Assembly (NCBI GenBank): GCA_017960005.1
Contig: JAGCZM010000068.1
Coordinates: forward strand, 1 to 5,586
Direction: 5' to 3'
From: Eggerthellaceae bacterium
GTDB lineage: Bacteria; Actinomycetota; Coriobacteriia; Coriobacteriales; Eggerthellaceae
DNA: 5,586 nt
Shown: positions 1 through 5,359 of the stretch, one piece after another
How the letters are laid out: every line of letters begins with the position of its first letter
Numbering within the stretch: position 1 is the stretch's first letter
The notes under the pieces: generated by a model
The model's database searches: none
Told to the model about the DNA's origin: nothing
What the model saw: only the letters and a program-made list of their open reading frames with translations
Made by a program: the position numbers and the translations under genes

Positions 1-213
1 ACCAAAGAACGCCTCAGAACACTGGAAAAGAAAACGATGTCCGTTGAGGAAAAAATGGAAGAGATCCGCATCATCAATCGAGCCAAGTGGCTTTTGATAT
101 CGGAATTGAAGATGGATGAACCGCAAGCCCATCGTTATATCGAAAAACAGGCAATGAACCGCTGCATTTCAAAAAAAGAAGTGGCGGAAGAAATCGTCAA
201 AACCTACCTATAG
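1..213 (+). CDS. ANTAR-domain protein, C-terminal part (5' end outside the window)
   Basis: Reading frame 1 is open from the first base to a TAG at 211-213 and gives 70 residues. After a charged, helix-rich linker (EKKTMSVEEKMEEIR) comes a stretch with the ANTAR pattern: NRAKWLLISELKMDEPQAHR, then IEKQAMNRCISKKEVAEEIV and the end KTYL. ANTAR domains (AmiR/NasR family) are three-helix RNA-binding modules. They bind paired stem-loops in nascent mRNA and prevent transcription termination, usually as the output domain of a response regulator. The receiver or other sensor domain would lie upstream of the window and cannot be seen. A Trp stands where many ANTAR proteins have Gly (AKG becomes AKW), which I believe is a tolerated family variant. 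The gene converges on the 106-aa gene 56 bp downstream. No convincing intrinsic terminator is visible in that gap, so transcription may run into the facing gene. The ANTAR assignment is fairly secure; the identity of the full protein is not known. Confidence 0.85.
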   Translation, partial: TKERLRTLEKKTMSVEEKMEEIRIINRAKWLLISELKMDEPQAHRYIEKQAMNRCISKKEVAEEIVKTYL

Positions 214-269
214 AAAACCTTTGCTTCCGCTTGCCATATCAGAATGAAAGGCACTCGTTTCGGCCGGTT

Positions 270-590
270 CTAGCTGCTCCTGAAACCGCCTTTTCGAAGC
301 AAATCAATCAGTTTCTTTTTGTATTCATGAAGATCGACCGAATCTTCAACCCTGAAATCAAACCGCGCGCCATAACTGTTGGGCATGGGCTTTACGCTTT
401 GCGCTCCCGCACCGGAGATGATATCGATAATCCTTTTCTCGGGCTCATCTGCCTTAAGGGTATAACTGACCTCTATTTCGCCCCTGAAGTTTCTTCTTAT
501 CGAGATATTGCGTGCATCTTTTCTCAAAAGATCTCTTTTTACTTCCGCAACGGGATCCGTAAAGTTCACATTGATGCTTCCGTATTTCAT
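270..590 (-). CDS. Small basic protein of unknown function (106 aa)
   Basis: I do not recognise this protein. The start is the ATG at 588-590, preceded by a strong GGAGGA site five bases upstream. The frame stays open further upstream to 821, but that part overlaps the WYL gene and lacks an RBS, so it is discarded. The protein has 21 Lys+Arg against 16 Asp+Glu, with no signal peptide, membrane segment, Cys cluster or zinc motif, so it is probably cytoplasmic. By eye the pattern is alternating strands and helices: a strand at 5-10, helix 12-25, strands 28-33 and 38-45, helix 49-60, strand 75-82 and helix 85-100. The first and last helices both end in LLRK. This resembles a small alpha/beta nucleic-acid-binding or ferredoxin-like protein, but that is only inference. 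Eight of its 11 Arg codons are AGA/AGG, whereas CGN dominates in a sample of Arg codons from PPDK, which hints at a different history. It follows the WYL gene in the same direction (113 bp gap) and has its own promoter-like sequence and a leader hairpin. Confidence 0.8.
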   Translation of the reverse strand: MKYGSINVNFTDPVAEVKRDLLRKDARNISIRRNFRGEIEVSYTLKADEPEKRIIDIISGAGAQSVKPMPNSYGARFDFRVEDSVDLHEYKKKLIDLLRKGGFRSS

Positions 591-595
591 GCTGT

Positions 596-601
596 TCCTC
601 C
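596..601 (-). promoter_or_regulatory. Ribosome binding site of the 106-aa gene
   Basis: On the minus strand this reads GGAGGA, with a five-base spacer (ACAGC) before the ATG at 588-590. It is the only good Shine-Dalgarno site in the long open frame and fixes the start of the 106-aa protein. It lies 13 bases downstream of the leader hairpin, so the hairpin does not itself sequester it. Confidence 0.8.
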
Positions 602-614
602 ATCCCAACCACCA

Positions 615-654
615 CCGTAAAACTATGGTTGTATTAAGTTCCATAGTTCCACGG
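615..654 (-). promoter_or_regulatory. Leader hairpin (14-bp stem) in the 5' UTR of the 106-aa gene
   Basis: The minus-strand transcript can form a continuous 14-bp stem. The 5' arm is CCGUGGAACUAUGG (654-641), the 12-nt loop is AACUUAAUACAA, and the 3' arm is CCAUAGUUUUACGG (628-615). Two of the pairs are G-U, formed by GG at 650-649 against UU at 620-619. In plus-strand RNA the same positions would be A-C mismatches, so the structure favours function as minus-strand RNA. No U-tract follows, so it is not a standard terminator. The -10 box at 660-665 predicts a transcript starting around 652-654, which would put the hairpin at the very 5' end of the mRNA. It could stabilise the message, bind a regulator, or be seen as DNA (8-bp arms AACTATGG/CCATAGTT) by a repressor. 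The pairing is directly visible; the role is inferred. Confidence 0.6.
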
Positions 655-659
655 ATAGC

Positions 660-665
660 ATTATA
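660..665 (-). promoter_or_regulatory. Candidate -10 box of the 106-aa gene promoter
   Basis: The minus strand reads TATAAT, a perfect sigma-70/sigma-A -10 hexamer, with a predicted start of transcription about 6-8 bases downstream, next to the leader hairpin. The expected -35 position (about 683-688) reads CCAATA on the minus strand, which is poor. The promoter would therefore be weak or activator-dependent. A short inverted repeat covers that -35 region. Confidence 0.5.
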
Positions 666-676
666 TGAATGGATAA

Positions 677-692
677 GTCCCGTATTGGGGAC
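677..692 (-). repeat. Short inverted repeat after the WYL gene, over the -35 region
   Basis: The repeat is GTCCC, a 6-base spacer, then GGGAC, starting 11 bases past the WYL stop codon. In minus-strand RNA it is a 5-bp hairpin followed by UUAUCC, which is too U-poor for a confident terminator. It also overlies the expected -35 region of the downstream promoter, so it could be an operator. It may simply be chance. Confidence 0.3.
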
Positions 693-703
693 GTAACTTA
701 ATG

Positions 704-1699
704 CTAAGAGATATCGTTTTGTCGATAGGAATCCAAACCGGTTTGCAGACGGTTTTCTATATCTTTGATCAATCCGGCAGGAGATATGACCCTTACATGG
801 CCGGCATATTGAAGCGCCCAATGCTCCATGGCATTGGGAGATACGGTAACCGTGACTTTGAATGTATCTTCGTTGTATTTCTTGACGGAAATATCTTTGC
901 CGAACCAGTCGATTACCTGATCGATGACTTCCTCGGAGGCAAGGAATTGGACTTGTTTCGGTTCATCGGAATACATGTAAGGCATGCTTCTCGAGAAAAC
1001 TTTGTAGTCGATACCGTTTTCGAAACCTTTTAAGGTGTTGACGGGGACAATGGGTGTATCCGTTATGCGTATGTCGGTAATCCTGTCCAACCTGAAATAC
1101 GCCAGCTTGTTCCATTCGCTGTGGTGCGACATCAGATAATAATGCTGATTATGCAACACCAGCAGATACGGACTTACCTGATGGCTGCGTGTCTTGTGGA
1201 GCTTTTTGTCTTCTCCGTATTTGTTGTAATCGAAAACTATCTGCCGCTTTTGCTCGATGGCTTCATCGATCATATCGATGTTATAGAAAAACTCCTGGTT
1301 TTCTGTTTTATCCCAATCGTTTACCGAGTACACATACTTGATGTGCGATCTGAAATACCTGCTCGTCAAACCCGAGAGCTTATCGATCAAATCCTTTGAA
1401 TGCTTCGCGGTGATATGCTTACTCGAAAGCACACTGTCGATGAGCAGGCGCAATTCGGAATCGGTAAACTCACGCTCATCCAAATAGGAGCCGGCATGCC
1501 GCGATTTGATATCGAAGCCTGCTTCTTTGAGAAGCGACAGATTGCGCCCGATAGCCTTGCGTTCGATGTCTATTCCGTATTCGGTATGCAAAATCGAAGC
1601 GATATCTTCCTGTTTTAAGAGATGATCGAAATCGCTGTACTTTTGCAGGATCTGCAAAATACGAATCAATGCGAGTTTTTTGGGCTCCAGGGAATCCAT
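704..1699 (-). CDS. WYL-domain transcriptional regulator
   Basis: This 331-residue protein has the full architecture of a WYL-family regulator. An N-terminal winged helix-turn-helix covers about 1-65, including EDIASILHTEYGIDI and the recognition region KAIGRNLSLLKEAGFDI. A linker follows at about 70-135. The WYL domain covers about 139-215, with IVFDYNKYG, QVSPYLLVLHNQHYYL and YFRLDRITDI. A WCX-like C-terminal domain covers about 235-325. WYL domains are ligand- or nucleic-acid-sensing modules, and members act as repressors or activators. The signature W-Y-L tripeptide is YYL here (187-189), a common variant. The ATG at 1697-1699 has an AGGGGAG site four bases upstream. Its start lies 19 bp after the stop of the VanX-like peptidase, so the two are probably co-transcribed, and the regulator may control that operon or the nearby 106-aa gene; this is inferred. 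The length is normal for the family and nothing appears broken. Confidence 0.93.
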   Translation of the reverse strand: MDSLEPKKLALIRILQILQKYSDFDHLLKQEDIASILHTEYGIDIERKAIGRNLSLLKEAGFDIKSRHAGSYLDEREFTDSELRLLIDSVLSSKHITAKHSKDLIDKLSGLTSRYFRSHIKYVYSVNDWDKTENQEFFYNIDMIDEAIEQKRQIVFDYNKYGEDKKLHKTRSHQVSPYLLVLHNQHYYLMSHHSEWNKLAYFRLDRITDIRITDTPIVPVNTLKGFENGIDYKVFSRSMPYMYSDEPKQVQFLASEEVIDQVIDWFGKDISVKKYNEDTFKVTVTVSPNAMEHWALQYAGHVRVISPAGLIKDIENRLQTGLDSYRQNDIS

Positions 1700-1718
1700 C
1701 GCGCTCCCCTTTCTGTGT

Positions 1719-2477
1719 TTATCGCTTCAACGAATCGCTGTTGATCGGGAATGTGAAATACGTATCCGGATAAGGCTCGTCTTCCAGCGTAAAATGCCAC
1801 CATTCCTCGACAAGCGGCTTAAAACCGTGCTTGATCATCACGTTGCGCAAAATCATGCGATTGTCGTATTGTTGTTGGGTGATGCCGCGATAATCCGGAT
1901 GACTCAATTCCCCGAAATAATCAAACGTGCCTCCCATATCGACTTCTTTTTGCAACGTCATGTCAAACAACGTCAGATCGACCGTCGAGCCTCTGCTGTG
2001 ACCGGAGTGCGCCGCGATATAGCCGAGCGGAAACAGCACGTCTTTTTCCAGCTCGGGATAGAAGTATTGCTTCATGCGGACATCATTTACATCCAATGCC
2101 CAGTTCTTGAAGTTGGTGACGGCTTTTTGGGGACGATAGGCATCGTATATCTTCAAACGATAACCCATGCCCACAAGCTCATCGCTTACCGCTTTGAGTG
2201 CTGCGGCGGCTTCTTTGGTTAAAAACGCCAAAGGCTCTTCGTAACCGTCGATTCTGTCACCCACGAAGTTATAGGTCGAGTAATACCTGATCTCCAATAT
2301 CGCATCGGGTACCGCTTCGCTGAGCAATACAAACCCCGACGAATCCCCCGACAACCTGTAGCCTTCTTCATCGATGATATCGGTATCGCTTGCGCATCCG
2401 GCAAACAGCAATGTCGATGCGAGCATCAATGCGACGACTAACGCAAACAAACCTTTTTTGATAATGCCGTGTTTCAT
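1719..2477 (-). CDS. D-alanyl-D-alanine dipeptidase, VanX/DdpX-like lipoprotein (peptidase M15D)
   Basis: The product is 252 residues and belongs to the zinc D,D-dipeptidase family, which hydrolyses D-Ala-D-Ala. Visible active-site residues are R115 in DAYRP, zinc ligands H160 and D167 in SGHSRGSTVD, and E225 (catalytic base) and H228 (zinc) in EWWHF. The spacings R-H 45, H-D 7, D-E 58 and E-H 3 match those of the known VanX residues R71, H116, D123, E181 and H184. Unlike cytoplasmic VanX, this protein begins with a signal peptide: positive MKHGIIKK, a hydrophobic run, and a lipobox LFAGC with the acylated Cys at 28. It should be anchored outside the membrane, where it could scavenge or trim extracellular D-Ala-D-Ala. 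The ATG at 2475-2477 has GGAG six bases upstream; the longer open frame to 2630 runs into PPDK and is rejected. It heads a likely operon with the WYL regulator. No vanH or vanA ligase is in view, so there is no evidence for glycopeptide resistance. Confidence 0.9.
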   Translation of the reverse strand: MKHGIIKKGLFALVVALMLASTLLFAGCASDTDIIDEEGYRLSGDSSGFVLLSEAVPDAILEIRYYSTYNFVGDRIDGYEEPLAFLTKEAAAALKAVSDELVGMGYRLKIYDAYRPQKAVTNFKNWALDVNDVRMKQYFYPELEKDVLFPLGYIAAHSGHSRGSTVDLTLFDMTLQKEVDMGGTFDYFGELSHPDYRGITQQQYDNRMILRNVMIKHGFKPLVEEWWHFTLEDEPYPDTYFTFPINSDSLKR

Positions 2478-2498
2478 GAGGACTCCGTTTAAACAATA

Positions 2499-2538
2499 AC
2501 AGCCGGTTTTACCTTTTTTGAGGGATAAAACCGGCTGT
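2499..2538 (-). terminator. Hairpin after PPDK, probable Rho-independent terminator
   Basis: A perfect 13-bp inverted repeat, ACAGCCGGTTTTA against TAAAACCGGCTGT, has arms at 2499-2511 and 2526-2538 and a 14-base loop. It begins about 29 bases after the PPDK stop. In the minus-strand transcript it is followed by UUAUUGUUU, a moderate U-rich tract, so it likely terminates PPDK mRNA, perhaps incompletely. Only 21 bp remain between the hairpin and the VanX-like start codon, which leaves no room for a promoter after it. Confidence 0.75.
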
Positions 2539-2566
2539 GCTGCAAGTAAATCAAACCTTTGTGTAT

Positions 2567-5281
2567 TTAGGCCTTGAGGGCTGCCTGAGCCGCGGACAGA
2601 CGCGCAATGGGTACGCGATACGGAGAGCAACTCACGTAATCAAGACCGATTTGATTGAACGTCTTGATGGAATCGGGATCTCCGCCGTGTTCGCCGCAAA
2701 CACCGCATTGCAATTCTGCGTTGCCCTGATGTCCGAGCTCGACACCCATCTTCACAAGCTTTGCGACACCGGGATCGATGGTGGCAAACGGGTTGTAGGG
2801 CAAGATGTGCTCGCTTAAATACAGAGGAACGAACTCAGCCTCAACGTCGTCGCGACTGAACCCGAATGTCGTTTGGGTCAAGTCGTTTGTCCCGAAACTG
2901 AAGAAGTCGGCCTCTGTGGCGATTTCATCGGCGGTAACGGCGGCACGCGGAAGCTCGATCATGGTACCGATCGGAATCTCGAGAGTAACACTTTGCTCCG
3001 CCTCTATCTGCGCAATGACATCCTCGGCGGTGGCACGAACCTTTTTAAGCTCTGCCACGGTGGAAACAAGCGGAATCATGATTTCGGGTTTGGGGTTGAG
3101 TCCTTCTTTCTTGAGACGGGCCGCAGCCGTTGCGATGGCGCGTACTTGCATCTCGTTCAAGATCGGATACTTGATACCCAAACGGCATCCGCGCAAACCC
3201 AGCATCGGATTTTGCTCGGCAAAGGAATCGACTTTCTCCATCAAAGAGCGCTTCTTCGCAAGATCTTTTTCGGGAGCACCGGTGCACTCCATGCGGGTAA
3301 CTTCCACTTCCAAAGCGCGTCCGTTGTCCAAAAACTCATGCAACGGCGGATCGAGCAAGCGAACGATGACGGGAAGATTGTCCATCGCCTTGAACATGCC
3401 GTAGAAATCCCCCGTCTGCGCCTCGAGCAGTTTTGCAACCGCTTCCGATCTCGACTTCTCGTCGTCATGCAGAATAAAGGATTGGATGATTTGTTTTCTG
3501 TCACCCAAAAACATATGCTCGGTACGGCACAAACCGATACCTTCGGCACCGAACTCACGAGAAAGCTGTGCATCGGCCGGGTTGTCGGCATTGGCACGCA
3601 CACCCAACTTTCTCACTTCGTCTGCCCAGGTAAGAATGGTTTCCAGATCGCCGGTAATCTCGGGCTGTGCCAAATCAACGGCACCGAGCACGACGATACC
3701 CTCGGTTCCGTCGATGGAGATCATGTCGCCTTCATGCAGCACGACATCGCTTCCCAAAACAACGACTTCCTTTTTCTCTGCATCGATGCGAAGCGCATCG
3801 ACACCGCACACGCAAGGAGCGCCCATACCGCGTGCGATGACGGCGGCATGGCTGGTTTTGCCGCCGTGTGATGTCAGAATGCCCTCTGCGGCAATCATGC
3901 CCGCCAAGTCGTCGGGGTTGGTTTCCCAACGAACGAGCACGCAGGGTTTTCCGGCATTCTTCCAGGCAACCGCATCCGCCGCAGAAAACACCACACCGCC
4001 CACGGCCGCACCGGGGCTGGCGTTCAAACCGCGCGCAAGGATATCGTATTCGGCATTTTTATCGAACTGCGGATGCAGCAGTTGATCGAGCTGAGAGGGA
4101 TCGACACGAAGCAGGGCCTCCTCCTTGGAAATGAGGCCTTCTTTCTCCATTTCGATGGCGATGCGAAGTGCGGCGGCAGCGGTGCGCTTGCCCACACGGG
4201 TCTGCAACATGAACAGTTTGCCCTGCTCGATGGTAAATTCGATATCGCACATATCGCGATAATGGTTTTCGAGAGTGATAAACACCTCCTCGAGCTGCTT
4301 TCCGGCCTCCTCAAGACCGGGAACGCGTTTGAGTTCGGAGATGGGAGATGTGTTGCGGATACCGGCAACGACATCCTCACCTTGGGCGTTAACCAAATAA
4401 TCGCCGTAGAACTCCTTGGCGCCGTTGGCGGGATTTCTCGTAAACGCAACACCGGTGGCAGAAGTGTTTCCCTTGTTGCCGAACACCATGGATTGCACGT
4501 TTACGGCTGTACCCAAATCCTCGGGAATCTTGTTCTTTTGACGATAGAGGATGGCACGCGGATTATTCCAGGAACCGAACACCGCCTCGATGGCGAACTT
4601 GAGTTGTACGGAGGGATCCTGAGGAAATACAGCCACGCCGTTTTGCACGACGGATTGATATTTGTCGGTATTGACGTTTTGAGAAAAGATTTGTTTAAAC
4701 TCGGATACGAGCGCCTCGAGATCTTCCGCCTCGAGCTCCGCATCTGTTTTGACGCCTTTGACTTCACGGGCTTTGGACAAAGCTTTTTCGAACAAATCTC
4801 CATCCAAACCCATTACCACGTTGGAAAACATCTGAATAAACCTGCGATAGCTGTCCCAGGCAAAGCGCGGATTGCCGGTCTGCTCGATGAGGCCTTTGAT
4901 GCTTTGATCGTTTAAGCCCAGGTTCAAAACCGTATCCATCATGCCCGGCATGGAGATGGGAGCCCCGCTTCTCACCGAAACCAACAGCGGGTCTTTCGCA
5001 TCGCCGATGCGCTTGCCCATACGCCTCTCCAAATCGAGACGATACTCTTGGATGGATTCGAGAGCGCCTTTGGGCCAGACATTGCCGGCATTGGCATATT
5101 CCATACAGGTTTGACAGGAGATGGTAAATCCGGGAGGTACGGGTAAGCCTATTTTTGCCATTTCCGCGAGGTTTGCGCCCTTGCCGCCCAAAACGGCTTT
5201 CATGGCGGCGCTGCCTTCCGTTACGTTGTTGCCATGTTCGTCATGGCCGAATGCGAATACGCGCTTTGTATCGCTTTCCAC
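2567..5281 (-). CDS. ppdK: Pyruvate, phosphate dikinase
   Basis: PPDK interconverts PEP + AMP + PPi with pyruvate + ATP + Pi in the cytoplasm. In anaerobes it serves glycolysis using PPi, or gluconeogenesis. The 904 residues cover all three domains. The N-terminal ATP-grasp domain (about 1-370) has GGKGANLAEM at 32-41, VSVRSGAPISMPGMMDTVLN at 101-120 and the end FMLQTRVGKRTAAA. The central phospho-histidine domain (about 420-530) has GGKTSHAAVIARGMG, with catalytic H478 and the regulatory-type T476. The C-terminal PEP/pyruvate barrel has GLCRTEHMF at 583-591, FFSFGTNDLTQTTFGFSRDD at 793-812 and CGVCGEHGGDP, with the probable catalytic Cys at 862. The usual length is near 875, and about ten extra residues lie before GGKG. 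The start is GTG (5279-5281), chosen because AAGGAG lies six bases upstream and homology begins at once (KRVFAFG). The gene sits between two terminator-like hairpins. The usual regulatory kinase/phosphatase (PDRP) is not in this window. Confidence 0.97.
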   Translation of the reverse strand: MESDTKRVFAFGHDEHGNNVTEGSAAMKAVLGGKGANLAEMAKIGLPVPPGFTISCQTCMEYANAGNVWPKGALESIQEYRLDLERRMGKRIGDAKDPLLVSVRSGAPISMPGMMDTVLNLGLNDQSIKGLIEQTGNPRFAWDSYRRFIQMFSNVVMGLDGDLFEKALSKAREVKGVKTDAELEAEDLEALVSEFKQIFSQNVNTDKYQSVVQNGVAVFPQDPSVQLKFAIEAVFGSWNNPRAILYRQKNKIPEDLGTAVNVQSMVFGNKGNTSATGVAFTRNPANGAKEFYGDYLVNAQGEDVVAGIRNTSPISELKRVPGLEEAGKQLEEVFITLENHYRDMCDIEFTIEQGKLFMLQTRVGKRTAAAALRIAIEMEKEGLISKEEALLRVDPSQLDQLLHPQFDKNAEYDILARGLNASPGAAVGGVVFSAADAVAWKNAGKPCVLVRWETNPDDLAGMIAAEGILTSHGGKTSHAAVIARGMGAPCVCGVDALRIDAEKKEVVVLGSDVVLHEGDMISIDGTEGIVVLGAVDLAQPEITGDLETILTWADEVRKLGVRANADNPADAQLSREFGAEGIGLCRTEHMFLGDRKQIIQSFILHDDEKSRSEAVAKLLEAQTGDFYGMFKAMDNLPVIVRLLDPPLHEFLDNGRALEVEVTRMECTGAPEKDLAKKRSLMEKVDSFAEQNPMLGLRGCRLGIKYPILNEMQVRAIATAAARLKKEGLNPKPEIMIPLVSTVAELKKVRATAEDVIAQIEAEQSVTLEIPIGTMIELPRAAVTADEIATEADFFSFGTNDLTQTTFGFSRDDVEAEFVPLYLSEHILPYNPFATIDPGVAKLVKMGVELGHQGNAELQCGVCGEHGGDPDSIKTFNQIGLDYVSCSPYRVPIARLSAAQAALKA

Positions 5282-5287
5282 GTTACA

Positions 5288-5293
5288 CTCCTT
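5288..5293 (-). promoter_or_regulatory. Ribosome binding site of ppdK, fixing a GTG start
   Basis: The minus strand reads AAGGAG, six bases before the GTG at 5281-5279. No ATG lies nearby in frame (the next Met is residue 27, inside the conserved domain), so the site supports GTG as the true initiation codon. Confidence 0.8.
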
Positions 5294-5310
5294 TTTGACA
5301 CATCGGGCAT

Positions 5311-5339
5311 AAAAAAAGCCCCAAACAAGGTTTGGGGCT
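5311..5339 (-). terminator. Rho-independent terminator of the SDR gene
   Basis: The minus strand has AGCCCCAAA, a five-base loop CCTTG, TTTGGGGCT, then six more T residues (5316-5311). The perfect 9-bp stem (5317-5325 with 5331-5339) followed by a continuous U-tract is a textbook intrinsic terminator. It begins 20 bases after the SDR stop codon. It leaves about 30 bp before the ppdK GTG, so any ppdK promoter must overlap the terminator or lie upstream of it, or ppdK depends on readthrough. Confidence 0.9.
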
Positions 5340-5359
5340 AATCTTACTAAATGGAGCTC

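Noticed and set aside
214..269. Terminator between the two convergent genes
   Set aside because: Only short 4-5 bp pairings (CCTTT/AAAGG and GAAA/TTTC) are visible, with no stable stem or T-tract.
615..654. ANTAR target site
   Set aside because: The known target has two adjacent stems with six-base loops. This is one stem with a 12-base loop and no terminator overlap.
591..821. N-terminal extension of the 106-aa frame to a 183-aa protein
   Set aside because: It overlaps the end of the WYL gene, crosses the promoter and hairpin, and has no RBS, whereas the internal ATG at 590 has an excellent one.
231..1618. Plus-strand open frames opposite the 106-aa and WYL genes
   Set aside because: Their translations show no domain pattern and they lie fully antisense to better supported genes.
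270..1699. Toxin-antitoxin or phage-defence module made of the WYL regulator and the small gene
   Set aside because: The genes are 113 bp apart with a separate promoter-like sequence, and the small protein shows no toxin, nuclease or antitoxin motif.
1719..2477. Part of a vancomycin resistance cluster
   Set aside because: No vanH, vanA/B ligase or VanRS is nearby, and the enzyme is predicted to be exported, which does not suit removal of cytoplasmic D-Ala-D-Ala.
2478..2630. N-terminal extension of the VanX-like frame
   Set aside because: It runs through the terminator hairpin and into ppdK. The ATG at 2477 has an RBS and begins a proper lipoprotein signal peptide.
2805..4915. Long plus-strand open frames opposite ppdK (for example 2873-3871 and 4073-4915)
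   Set aside because: They are antisense shadows of a strongly conserved enzyme, with no recognisable domains or ribosome binding sites.
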